Below are positions 36,631 through 44,880 of a stretch of 64,000 bases of DNA, piece by piece. Below the pieces are notes generated by a model. That model was not told where the DNA came from, did not search any database, and worked only from the letters and a program-made list of their open reading frames with translations. Position 1 is the stretch's first letter; each line of letters starts with the position of its first letter. The DNA comes from Algiphilus aromaticivorans DG1253. GTDB lineage: Bacteria > Pseudomonadota > Gammaproteobacteria > Nevskiales > Nevskiaceae. The position numbers and the translations under genes are program-made. The stretch is from the NCBI RefSeq assembly GCF_000733765.1, contig NZ_JPOG01000001.1:310001-374000 (forward strand), in the 5' to 3' direction.

Positions 36631-37443
36631 ATGCACTATCGTCACGCCTATCACGCCGGCAACTTTGCCGACGTCTGGAAGCACTGCGTGCTGGTCGCGG
36701 TGCTGGCGGCGATGAACCGCAAGACCACGCCGTGGTCCTTCGTCGATGCCCACGCCGGTGCCGGGCTCTATGCGCTGGACGATGCCGAGGCGGGGCGCAC
36801 CGGCGAATGGCGCGACGGCATCGGCCGTCTGCTGGCGGCAGAGGATGCCCCCGCGTCGGTCGAGGCCTTCCTCGGGCTGGTGCGTGCTGCCGGTGCGCAC
36901 CGCTACCCCGGATCGCCCTGGCTGGCGCTGCGCATGGCGCGGCCGGGCGACGAGCTGATCGCGCTCGAGTCGCAGTCCGACATCGTCGCCGACCTGCAGC
37001 GGCATCTCGGCAACGGCGTGGTGGTGCAGCAGCGCGACGGTTACCGCGTCGACGCGCTGTTGCCGCCACGCCATCGACGCGGCCTCGTCCTGCTGGACCC
37101 GCCCTTCGAGCGCCCCGACGAGTTGCGCGCGGTCGGCGATCTGCTCGGTCGCTGCGCGGCGCGTTTCGGTCACGGCGTGCACATGCTCTGGTACGCGCGC
37201 AAGAACGCCGTGGAGTGCGATCGCATGCTGCGGCGGGTGGCGCGCTTTTTCGGCAAGCCCGTCTGGCACGCCATGCTCGATCACGGCGATGTCGGGGGCG
37301 GGCGCATGCACGCCTGCGGCGTGGCCGTGGTCAACCCCCCTTATGGCCTGGACAGCCAGCTCGTGGAGCCGCTGGGCTGGATGGCCGGCAAGCTCGCGCG
37401 CGGTCCGCGGGCCACCCACCGACTGGAATGGATCGAAGGATGA
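36631..37443 (+). CDS. rlmJ: 23S rRNA (adenine2030-N6)-methyltransferase
   Basis: A 270-residue SAM-dependent methyltransferase. MHYRHAYHAGNFADVWKHC is the family start, FVDAHAGAGLY forms the SAM loop and LVLLDPPFERPDE the DPPF catalytic motif. It methylates A2030 of 23S rRNA. Its stop overlaps the Nudix start (37440-37443). Divergent from the nuclease gene with only 55 bp between. Confidence 0.95.
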   Translation: MHYRHAYHAGNFADVWKHCVLVAVLAAMNRKTTPWSFVDAHAGAGLYALDDAEAGRTGEWRDGIGRLLAAEDAPASVEAFLGLVRAAGAHRYPGSPWLALRMARPGDELIALESQSDIVADLQRHLGNGVVVQQRDGYRVDALLPPRHRRGLVLLDPPFERPDELRAVGDLLGRCAARFGHGVHMLWYARKNAVECDRMLRRVARFFGKPVWHAMLDHGDVGGGRMHACGVAVVNPPYGLDSQLVEPLGWMAGKLARGPRATHRLEWIEG

Positions 37444-37988
37444 GCGGAGCGATCGAAACGCTGTACCGGGGAAGATTTCTCGCCCTGCGCCGTGACGGGC
37501 GCTGGGAGTATGCCGAGCGAACCATCGGTGGTGGCGGTGCCGCCGTGGTGGCGCTGACGGCGGCGGGTGAGATCGTTCTGGTCGAGCAGCTTCGCCACCC
37601 GGTGGGCGGGCGCACGATCGAGCTGCCGGCCGGTATCGTCGGCGACGATGCCTTCGGCGAGGCGCCCGAAACGACGGCGCTGCGCGAGCTGGAGGAGGAG
37701 ACCGGTTTCCGCGCGGATACGGCCGAGTTGCTGATGAGCGGACCGACGGCGCCGGGGCTGACCTCCGAGCGCACCTACATGGTGCTGGCACGCGGGCTGA
37801 AGCGGGTCGGCAGCGGGGGCGGGGTCGACGGCGAGGACATCGTCACGCACCTGGTGCCGCTGCACGCGGCGCCGGACTGGCTGGCCGCGCGCGCGGCCGA
37901 GGGGCTGGCGGTGGAGCCGAAGGTCTATGCCGGCCTGTTCTTCGCCGGGCGCGGTATGCCGAGCGCCGATCCGGATTCCGGCCGATAA
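37440..37988 (+). CDS. Nudix hydrolase, ADP-ribose pyrophosphatase-like
   Basis: A 182-residue enzyme with a complete Nudix box, GDDAFGE-x7-RELEEETGF (G-x5-E-x7-REU-x-EE-x-GU) near residue 62. VLVEQLRHPVGGRTIELPAGIV just before it is typical of ADP-sugar pyrophosphatases. The ATG at 37440 was chosen for its ATGA overlap with rlmJ, although the frame stays open upstream. Confidence 0.9.
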   Translation: MSGAIETLYRGRFLALRRDGRWEYAERTIGGGGAAVVALTAAGEIVLVEQLRHPVGGRTIELPAGIVGDDAFGEAPETTALRELEEETGFRADTAELLMSGPTAPGLTSERTYMVLARGLKRVGSGGGVDGEDIVTHLVPLHAAPDWLAARAAEGLAVEPKVYAGLFFAGRGMPSADPDSGR

Positions 37989-38031
37989 TTCGCAGGCTTT
38001 CACCGAAACCTTTCACCTCAAGGATTTCTGC

Positions 38032-38997
38032 ATGTCCCTTCCCGAAGCGCTGCAGGGCCGCCTGCGACTGCCCGTCATCGGCTCACCCATGTTCATCGTG
38101 TCGAATCCGGAACTGGTCATTGCCCAGTGCCGGGCCGGCGTCGTCGGGTCCTTCCCGGCACTGAACGCCCGGCCGGAATCGATGCTCGACGAATGGCTGG
38201 CGCGCATCAGCAGCGAGCTGGATGCCGCACGCGCTGCCGACCCGACCGCGCCCATCGCGCCCTTCGCCGTCAATCAGATCGTCCACGCCTCGAACAAGCG
38301 GCTGGAGCACGACATCGGCCTCTGCGAGCGCTACAAGGTGCCGATCCAGATCACATCGCTGCGCGCGCCCGACGAGGTCGTGGCCTCGGCGCACAGCTAC
38401 GGCGGCCTGGTCTTTCACGACGTGACCAACATCAAGCACGCCGAGCGCGCGCTGAAGGCGGGCGTGGACGGCCTCATCCTCGTCTGTCACGGAGCCGGCG
38501 GTCATGCCGGGCGGTTGTCGCCCTTCGCGCTGATTCCGGAGGTGCGCTCCTTCTACGACGGCACGATCATCGCCTCCGGCGCGATCGCCCAGGGCGGCAG
38601 CGTGCTGGGTGCGCTGGCCATGGGGGCCGATCTGGCCTACATCGGTACGCGCTTCATCGCCAGCCAGGAGGCCAACGCCGTCGATGCCTACAAGCAGGCG
38701 GTGGTGGATTCGAGCGGCGAGGACATCGTCTACACCGATCTCTTCACCGGAGTGCACGGCAACTATCTGCGCTCGAGCATCGTTGCCGCGGGCATGGACC
38801 CCGACAACCTGCCCGCCGGCGACAAGAGCACCATGGATTTCGGTTCGGGTGGCGGCAGCGAGTCGAAGGCCTGGCGCGACATCTGGGGTGCGGGGCAGGG
38901 TGTCGGCCAGGTCGGCGAGGTGCTGCCTACGGCGGAGATCGTCGAACAGCTGGCGCAGGAGTACGAGGCGGCGCGCACCCGGCTTCTGGGCGCCTGA
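38032..38997 (+). CDS. NAD(P)H-dependent flavin oxidoreductase / nitronate monooxygenase-like
   Basis: A 321-residue FMN TIM-barrel protein. LPVIGSPMFIVSNPELVIAQ is the family start; HDVTNIKHAERALKAGVDGLI, CHGAGGHAG (catalytic-His region) and ASGAIAQGGSVLGALAMGADLAYIGTRF form the FMN phosphate site. AAGGA precedes the ATG at 38032. Members oxidise alkyl nitronates or act as enoyl or quinone reductases; true substrate unknown. Confidence 0.9.
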   Translation: MSLPEALQGRLRLPVIGSPMFIVSNPELVIAQCRAGVVGSFPALNARPESMLDEWLARISSELDAARAADPTAPIAPFAVNQIVHASNKRLEHDIGLCERYKVPIQITSLRAPDEVVASAHSYGGLVFHDVTNIKHAERALKAGVDGLILVCHGAGGHAGRLSPFALIPEVRSFYDGTIIASGAIAQGGSVLGALAMGADLAYIGTRFIASQEANAVDAYKQAVVDSSGEDIVYTDLFTGVHGNYLRSSIVAAGMDPDNLPAGDKSTMDFGSGGGSESKAWRDIWGAGQGVGQVGEVLPTAEIVEQLAQEYEAARTRLLGA

Positions 38998-39017
38998 GCG
39001 GGCCCCGCCGCGACGCC

Positions 39018-39050
39018 CGGTGGTCGTGCGTCAGTTGCGCACGACCACCG
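39018..39050. terminator. Hairpin between convergent genes, overlapping a stop codon
   Basis: A perfect 13-bp stem (39018-39030 with 39038-39050) and 7-nt loop. The loop begins with the TGA (minus) stop of the glycine-zipper gene, so the right arm is coding. No T-run follows on the plus strand. It could stop transcription from both directions. Confidence 0.5.
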
Positions 39051-39567
39051 AGTCGCCGTGGATCGCGACCTTCTGGCCTTCGCGCAGATGGCCGGCGTCG
39101 ACCATCTCGAAGCGCCGCGTCTGTCCGTTGTCCATCCGGATAGCGACTTCGTAGACGGTCTTGCTGCGGATGCGCTCCTCGGCCTTGTGACCGGCGTAGC
39201 CGCCGGCGATGGCCCCCACGACCGTGGCGATCTTCTTGCCGCTGCCGCCGCCGATCTGATGGCCGATGACGCCGCCGGCGGCCGCGCCGCCTATGGCACC
39301 GGCACCGGTGCCCTCGCCCTTGCGCTCGATCGGCGTGATGCTGGCCACGGTGCCGCAGTTGTCGCATCGAGGGGCGGCGGGCCGCGCGCTTGCGGCAGCC
39401 GTCGGCTGGCTCTGGGTGCTCGGCGCGGACGCCTGCTCGGCTGCCTCCTCGGCCGCATCCACGGGCTGGGATTCCAGCGCCTCGCCCGTGCAGCCGACGA
39501 GCAGTGCGCCGAAGACGAGGCCGAGGCCGAGGCGAAGCGGGGCGATGCGTGATGCGGTGATGGTCAT
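39031..39567 (-). CDS. Glycine-zipper 2TM lipoprotein (SlyB/Pcp-like)
   Basis: A 178-residue outer-membrane lipoprotein. The signal LGLGLVFGALLVGC ends in a lipobox with the lipidated Cys near residue 26. A CDNC pair (residues ~70) precedes ITPIERKGEGTG, then the glycine zipper GAGAIGGAAAGGVIGHQIGGGSGKK and VVGAIAGGYAGHKAEERIR. The C-terminal beta domain (YEVAIRMDNGQTRRFE) is typical of the SlyB family. GGAGG lies before the ATG at 39567. Confidence 0.88.
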   Translation of the reverse strand: MTITASRIAPLRLGLGLVFGALLVGCTGEALESQPVDAAEEAAEQASAPSTQSQPTAAASARPAAPRCDNCGTVASITPIERKGEGTGAGAIGGAAAGGVIGHQIGGGSGKKIATVVGAIAGGYAGHKAEERIRSKTVYEVAIRMDNGQTRRFEMVDAGHLREGQKVAIHGDSVVVRN

Positions 39568-39739
39568 GGCGCAGACCTCCGAGTGTTCCTGCAGGTATGA
39601 TGCGCGCCCTGGCTGAACGCGGCATGAGCCGCCGGCCCGGGCGGCGGCTTGCATGCTGGCGGCTCAGCCTCTATCATCTCGCGCCTTTTCCGGGCTCCCC
39701 AAAGCCGCCCCGCCAGCGGCTGTCGACGGATATCAACGC

Positions 39740-40168
<429 letters not shown>

Positions 40169-40183
40169 AGAGCACGCATTCCC

Positions 40184-40579
40184 ATGAGCGCTACGCAGAA
40201 CTACGGTACGGGCCGCCGCAAGACCGCCGCCGCCCGCGTTTTCCTCCGTCCCGGATCGGGCAGCATCACGGTCAACGGCAAGTCGCTGGAGGATTACTTC
40301 GGCGGTCGTGAGACCTCGCGCATGATCGTGCGCCAGCCGCTGGAGACGGTGGAGTCGCTGGACCGTTTCGATTTCTACATCACCGTCGCCGGTGGCGGTC
40401 CCAGCGGCCAGGCCGGTGCCATTCGCCACGGCATCGCCCGTGCGCTGGCCGACTACGACCCCGAGCTGAAGTCGCCGCTGCGTCAGGCCGGTTTCATCAC
40501 GCGCGACCCGCGTGCCGTGGAGCGTAAGAAGGTCGGTAAGCGCAAGGCGCGTCGCAGCGTCCAGTTCAGCAAGCGCTGA
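40184..40579 (+). CDS. rpsI: 30S ribosomal protein S9
   Basis: A 131-residue protein. [20 protein letters not shown] and [19 protein letters not shown] are S9 signatures; the basic C-terminus ends RSVQFSKR, whose tail reaches the ribosomal P site. In operon with rplM. Confidence 0.98.
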   Translation: MSATQNYGTGRRKTAAARVFLRPGSGSITVNGKSLEDYFGGRETSRMIVRQPLETVESLDRFDFYITVAGGGPSGQAGAIRHGIARALADYDPELKSPLRQAGFITRDPRAVERKKVGKRKARRSVQFSKR

Positions 40580-40591
40580 TTTCCGGGGTCT

Positions 40592-40617
40592 CGGCGCCGC
40601 ACTTTGCAGCGGCGCCG
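40592..40617 (+). terminator. Hairpin after rpsI
   Basis: CGGCGCCGC (40592-40600) pairs perfectly with GCGGCGCCG (40609-40617) over an 8-nt loop. A TTTT run comes only about 13 nt later, so termination strength is uncertain. It separates rplM-rpsI from the tRNA gene. Confidence 0.55.
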
Positions 40618-40643
40618 GGCTCTGGTAGCTTTTGCGTCCCTGC

Positions 40644-40717
40644 TGGGGGATCGTCTAACGGTAGGACAGCGGTTTCTGATACCGCCAGTCTAGGTTCGAA
40701 TCCTAGTCCCCCAGCCA
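40644..40717 (+). tRNA. tRNA-Gln (anticodon CTG)
   Basis: A 74-nt cloverleaf with encoded CCA (40715-40717). The acceptor TGGGGGA pairs with TCCCCCA; the anticodon stem GCGGT/ACCGC encloses the loop TTCTGAT, giving anticodon CTG, which reads CAG. The T arm CTAGGTTCGAATCCTAG is canonical, and the overall sequence closely follows enterobacterial tRNA-Gln. Confidence 0.97.
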
Positions 40718-40798
40718 TTTCCGACAGGCCCGCCGTGTGCGGGCCTTGTCATTTGCGGGGGCTGTCTCCCGCATCGCCTGAGGTCGTTGCCGTCTACG

Positions 40799-41695
40799 AT
40801 GTGGTTCAAGAATCTCCAGATCTTCGTCAGCGGTAATCGCTGGCAGCTTGCCCCCGCCGATTTCGAGGAAGCCCTCGCCGCCAGCACCTTGCAGCCGGTG
40901 AGCGGGTTGCAATGGCGCTCCGAGGGCTGGGTGTCGCCGCGGGGTGACGCGCAGCTCGTCTTCTCGCAGGACCGCCAGATGCTCTTCGCCTACGCGGAGG
41001 AGAAGAAGGTGCTGCCGGCCACGGTCATTCGTGACGAGACCGCCGCGCGCGCGCAGAGCTTCGAGCAGGTCAAGGGCTTCGCGCCCTCCAAGCGGCACGT
41101 GCGCGAACTCAAGGAGCAGGTGACCAATGAACTGCTGCCGCGTGCCTTCGGCCAGCGGCGGGTGACGCGCGCATGGCTGGATCCGGATCGCGGGTTGTTG
41201 GTGGTTGATGCCGCCAGCGCGGCTGCGGCGGAGTCGCTGGTGGCGCTGCTTGGGCAGAGCGTGGAGGGCAATGGCTTCGCACCGCCGTCGTGCGAGCCTT
41301 CCCCCGGTGCGCAGCTGACGCAGTGGCTGGCGCGTGGCGAGGCGCCGTCTCCCTTCGTGCTGGAGGACGAGTGCGAGCTGGTCAGCCCGCAGGCGGAGCG
41401 TCCGGCCGTGCGCTACGCGCGCCACAGCCTGGATCTGCCCGAGATCCGCCAGCATCTTTCGGCCGGCAAGTTCGTCCAGCGCCTGCGTGTGAGCTGGCGC
41501 GACCAGATCCGCTTCACCATCGACGATCAGATGCAGATCAAGCGGTTGCAGATTGCCGAGAGCGAATCGGACAACGACGCCGAATCCGACCCGAACGCGG
41601 CCTTCGCCGCGGACTTCATGCTGATGTGCCACACGCTGGGCGGCATGGTCGACGACCTGCTGCAGACACTGAGCGGCAGCGAGGACGCTGCCTGA
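40799..41695 (+). CDS. rdgC: Recombination-associated protein RdgC
   Basis: A 298-residue ring-forming DNA-binding protein that limits RecA filament formation. MWFKNLQIFVSGNRW is close to the canonical start; GWVSPRG, KKVLPATVIRDE and RKV-like VRELKEQVTNELLPRAF follow. Length is close to E. coli RdgC. ATG at 40799 chosen over an upstream TTG. RdgC is restricted to beta- and gammaproteobacteria, which supports the taxonomic inference. Confidence 0.95.
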   Translation: MWFKNLQIFVSGNRWQLAPADFEEALAASTLQPVSGLQWRSEGWVSPRGDAQLVFSQDRQMLFAYAEEKKVLPATVIRDETAARAQSFEQVKGFAPSKRHVRELKEQVTNELLPRAFGQRRVTRAWLDPDRGLLVVDAASAAAAESLVALLGQSVEGNGFAPPSCEPSPGAQLTQWLARGEAPSPFVLEDECELVSPQAERPAVRYARHSLDLPEIRQHLSAGKFVQRLRVSWRDQIRFTIDDQMQIKRLQIAESESDNDAESDPNAAFAADFMLMCHTLGGMVDDLLQTLSGSEDAA

Positions 41696-41720
41696 CGCTG
41701 CCCGAAGGTGCCGCCAGTGG

Positions 41721-42299
41721 CTACTCCTGGCGTTCGCGCCAGTCGGCCGGCCGCTCGAAGATGCCCTGCCAAAGGCCGCGAGCATTCTCGGCGGCCTCGC
41801 GCTCGGCGGCGACGTAGGGGGACTCGGGGCCGGTCGCTACAGCGTAGCCCTGGCGCACCATCCATTCGTTGAGATTCGTGCCGTAGTGGCGGCAGTAGCC
41901 GAAGGCGCGGTTCTCGGCGCCCTCGATGGGGGCGATGTCGCAGACCACCCGGTCGCGCTGCAGGCGCTGCTCGAGCAGCGCCGCCATATCCTCGCCGCAG
42001 CGGTAAGGTAGGCCCGATGCGCGGCGGCAAAGCTGCTCCGGTTCCGGGGCATCGATGCCGGCGAGATAAACGAGCGTGTCGTCGACCCGCACCGTGTCCC
42101 CGTTCAACACCTGTACACGCCCACCGATAGTCTCGGTCGGCTCGGGTGGCGCTTCGCTGCGCTCCAGGAACCAGAAGGAGCGCTCGGGCGGTCCGGAGCT
42201 GCGCGCCGGTGTTGGGCGGTCTTCGCCGAAGAGAGCGCAGCCGCCGAGAAGGCCGGCGAGCAGCAGGGCAATGGCGGGGCGGGGGCTGTTTCGCGTCAT
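41721..42299 (-). CDS. Staphylococcal-nuclease-fold lipoprotein
   Basis: A 192-residue exported protein. PAIALLLAGLLGGCALFG is a lipoprotein signal. The SNase-like domain spans roughly residues 55-165: VLNGDTVRVDDTLVYLAGIDAPEPEQ, a Cys-rich insert (LCRRASGLPYRCG), NRAFGYCRHYGTNLNEWMVRQGYA. Compared with staphylococcal nuclease, the Asp of GDT, the Glu of APE and an Arg in NRAFGY are present, but the Arg normally eight residues before that Glu (R35) is Tyr. Activity may be lost or altered. Confidence 0.85.
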   Translation of the reverse strand: MTRNSPRPAIALLLAGLLGGCALFGEDRPTPARSSGPPERSFWFLERSEAPPEPTETIGGRVQVLNGDTVRVDDTLVYLAGIDAPEPEQLCRRASGLPYRCGEDMAALLEQRLQRDRVVCDIAPIEGAENRAFGYCRHYGTNLNEWMVRQGYAVATGPESPYVAAEREAAENARGLWQGIFERPADWRERQE

Positions 42300-42420
42300 C
42301 ACGTACCGATGATAGCCCGCCACGGCATAGAACGCCGCATTCTTGCGCCGTCTATCGCTTGCGCCGCGCCGTTCGTCCCGCCCATCCCCGCAGGTGAACC
42401 ATCCGTCGCCCTGAGGCCCC

Positions 42421-42533
42421 TATACGCCGATCGCGAGCGTAGTTTAGAGACTCTCCCTGTGGCCGGTAGCAGCGCTTCTCCCGATTCAAGCTTGCCGGCC
42501 AACTGGCCCCGATCCTCGATCGGGGCCTTTTTT
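42421..42533 (+). ncRNA. Candidate small RNA or leader attenuator with intrinsic terminator
   Basis: The 319 bp between the SNase-like gene (minus) and the UbiB-like gene (plus) hold no supported CDS but do hold a strong plus-strand terminator (42505-42533). Just before it, GGCCGG (42461-42466) can pair with CCGGCC (42495-42500). GGCCAACTGGCC (42497-42508) could form an alternative stem overlapping both. A weak -10-like TATACG occurs at 42421; no good -35 is seen. The 5' end shown is therefore a guess. It could be a free sRNA or a terminated leader of the downstream gene. Confidence 0.4.
42505..42533 (+). terminator. Intrinsic terminator
   Basis: GGCCCCGATC (42505-42514) pairs perfectly with GATCGGGGCC (42518-42527) around a CTC loop and is followed by six Ts (42528-42533). 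There is no annotated protein gene upstream on this strand, which is what points to an RNA transcript here. Confidence 0.88.
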
Positions 42534-42618
42534 ATTCGCGCTTCGACGTGTGCGGGTGCTCGCCACGATAGCGTTATGCTTTCCGCATGAGCGTGCAAGC
42601 CGCCGAGGACAGCGGGCG

Positions 42619-43890
42619 ATGAGTGGGCGGTCGCGCCGTCTGTTCTGGGCTGGCGCGCGCACGATGGGGCGCTCGCTGGGTGCGCGCGTGCGCGGCATGC
42701 GCGATCCGGAGGCGCGCGGGCGCTTCTGGGCTGCTACTGGCGCCGATTGGCTACAGATGCTCGGCGAGATGAAGGGCGCGGCCATGAAGCTCGGCCAGCT
42801 CGCTTCGCAGTACGAGGATCTGCTCCCCAAGGAATTGGCCGACGCGCTGCGTCAGTTGCAGCGCGATGCGCCGCCGCGTTCTCTGGCCGAGATGGAGCCG
42901 GTGATGGCGGCGGCCTGGACGCCCGATCAGCGCGTGCGCCTCGCTCACATCGCCGAACCGGCCGCGGCCGCGGCCTCCATCGGTCAGGTGCATCGCGCCT
43001 GGCTTGATGACGGCACACCTGTGGCGCTGAAGCTGCGCTACCCGGAAGTGCGCGCAGCCATCGACGAGGATGTGGCGGCTTTGGGTCGGCTGTTCCGCAT
43101 GGCCCGCGTCATGCCGGTGGACGGCGCGGCCCTGGATGCGGTGCTGGACGAAGTGCGCGCCCGCTTCGTCGAGGAAACCGACTATCGCTGCGAACTGGCC
43201 AGCCTGCAGCGCATGCGCGCCGGCCGCAAGCACGCCTTCGTCCGGATGCCGGAACCGGTCGAGGCGCTGTGTACCGAGGCGACGCTGGTGACGAGCTGGG
43301 AGGAATCCACCAGCCTTCAGCAGGCGCGGCAATGGCCGCAGGCCGAGCGTGATCGCCTCGGCGACAATATGGCGCGCTGGGTGGTCGCCCAGATCTTCGA
43401 CGACGGCTTCCTGCACGCCGACCCGCACCCTGGGAACTTCGGCTTCCATCAGGACGGCGCCATCAGCGTCTACGACTTCGGCTGCGCTGTAGCTGTGCGG
43501 CCGGAGACGCGCAGCCACATGCTGGCGGCCTTGGCCGGTGCCCTCGACGACGATTGGCCGCGCGTACACGAGGCGCTGGCGGCCCTTGGCGCTGTCGAGC
43601 CAGAGACGGCGCCCAGTGCCGCGGAGATTGCCATGTACCGCGATGTGCGTGATGTCGTTGCGGGACCGCTCACCGCAGCGCCGCGTTTCGACTTCAGCGA
43701 CGGTCACATCATCGAGGATGCCCGGCGCGTGGCGCGCAAGCATTTCCGCACCGCCTTCACGCACCGGCCGGTGCCCGAGCTGGTCTTCGTCATGCGCACG
43801 CTATCGGGCATGTACTGGATGCAGCGTCATCTCGGCGCACGCGTGCGCATGCGCGCCGTGCTGCACGCGGTGGCGCGCAAGGCGCGCTGA
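42619..43890 (+). CDS. ABC1/UbiB/AarF family atypical kinase
   Basis: A 423-residue protein-kinase-like fold protein. MKGAAMKLGQLASQYED carries the family KxGQ motif, AAAAASIGQVHRA the Ala-rich nucleotide loop, VALKLRYPEV the ATP-binding Lys, LHADPHPGNFGF the catalytic loop and VYDFGCA the DFG motif. Members support ubiquinone synthesis or lipid handling; this one is not in a ubi operon, so it is not called ubiB. GAGGAC precedes the ATG at 42619. Its stop lies 2 bp from the convergent hydrolase stop. Confidence 0.92.
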   Translation: MSGRSRRLFWAGARTMGRSLGARVRGMRDPEARGRFWAATGADWLQMLGEMKGAAMKLGQLASQYEDLLPKELADALRQLQRDAPPRSLAEMEPVMAAAWTPDQRVRLAHIAEPAAAAASIGQVHRAWLDDGTPVALKLRYPEVRAAIDEDVAALGRLFRMARVMPVDGAALDAVLDEVRARFVEETDYRCELASLQRMRAGRKHAFVRMPEPVEALCTEATLVTSWEESTSLQQARQWPQAERDRLGDNMARWVVAQIFDDGFLHADPHPGNFGFHQDGAISVYDFGCAVAVRPETRSHMLAALAGALDDDWPRVHEALAALGAVEPETAPSAAEIAMYRDVRDVVAGPLTAAPRFDFSDGHIIEDARRVARKHFRTAFTHRPVPELVFVMRTLSGMYWMQRHLGARVRMRAVLHAVARKAR

Positions 43891-43892
43891 GT

Positions 43893-44822
43893 TCAGCCCG
43901 TGGCGAGTCGCCGCAGGAAGAAGTCCCTCTGCGTACTGCTGGCCTGGTCGAAGCCCTCGCCGACGTAGACGTCGAAGTGCCCCATGTCCAGCTCGAGTAG
44001 CTCGGCATCGGGCGCGAGTTTGGCGGCCTGGCGCACAGGCTCGGGCGGCGTGATGACGTCCTGCTTGCAGCCGATGAAAAGCGCCGGGCAGCGCAGGCGG
44101 CGGACCGAGCGTACCGGCCGATAGTTGGCGAAGCCCAGCATGACCCGCGCGCAGAAGCGGTTGACCCATTCCGGCGGCGTGATCGCGGTGTAGCCGGGCA
44201 GGGCGTCCGGTGTGCTCATGGCCGCCACTTCGCCAGGTGCGCCGACAATGGGCAAGGTCACCGGTCCGGCGCCTACCATGGCAGCCGCCCGATCACGCAG
44301 CGCCGCGACACTGACACGCGCCACCAGCCCCATGCCGGCATTGCGAATCAGCGAGCGCAGCGTGGCCATGCCGTCGAGCATCGGCGCCTGTGAGCTGATG
44401 GCAGCGATCTCGGGATCGGTCGCCGCCACGGCGACGACGTGGGCACCGGAGAAGGAGGTGCCCCAGAGGCCGATGCGCGCACCGTCCACTCCTTCCAGCT
44501 CGCGCGCGTGGGCGATGGCGGCGTGCCAGTCCGCCTGCTGGCCGCTGATGGAGATCAGCTGGCGCGGCTCACCCTCGCTGGCGCCGAAGTGGCGGTAATC
44601 GAAGAGCAGCACGTGCAACCCAGCCTCGGCGAAGCATTCGGCGAAGGGCTCCAGCCCGGCGTCGCGTGTGCCGCCAAAGCCGTGCGCCATGACAATGCAG
44701 GGGCTGCCCGCAGCGCTGGCCAGGGCTGGCTGCGAGGGGCGGTAGTGCCAGGCTGCACAGCTGGCAGTGCAGCTGCCGAATACCGTGTTGCTTCTCTCGA
44801 ATCTCTTGCCGTTGTCGGCCAT
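43893..44822 (-). CDS. Alpha/beta hydrolase (S15/DLH-like)
   Basis: A 309-residue serine hydrolase. IVMAHGFGGTRDAGLEPF is the oxyanion region, FDYRHFGASEGEPRQL follows, GLWGTSFSGAHV holds the nucleophile Ser, CKQDVITPPE the acid and LDMGHFDVY the histidine. It resembles dienelactone-hydrolase/CocE-like proteins of unknown substrate. No signal peptide. Confidence 0.88.
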   Translation of the reverse strand: MADNGKRFERSNTVFGSCTASCAAWHYRPSQPALASAAGSPCIVMAHGFGGTRDAGLEPFAECFAEAGLHVLLFDYRHFGASEGEPRQLISISGQQADWHAAIAHARELEGVDGARIGLWGTSFSGAHVVAVAATDPEIAAISSQAPMLDGMATLRSLIRNAGMGLVARVSVAALRDRAAAMVGAGPVTLPIVGAPGEVAAMSTPDALPGYTAITPPEWVNRFCARVMLGFANYRPVRSVRRLRCPALFIGCKQDVITPPEPVRQAAKLAPDAELLELDMGHFDVYVGEGFDQASSTQRDFFLRRLATG

Positions 44823-44880
44823 CCGGGTCTCCCGCCAGATGCTCGCTATGGAAGTTCAAGCTAGCACAGCGCGGCCGCCA

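Noticed and set aside
36732..37988. 418-codon frame read as one protein
   Set aside because: Only the last 182 codons (from 37440) carry a real domain (Nudix); the earlier part is out-of-frame sequence within rlmJ.
42587..42622. Eleven-residue reading frame overlapping the UbiB-like start
   Set aside because: Could be a leader peptide, but it has no ribosome site and no regulatory residue bias.
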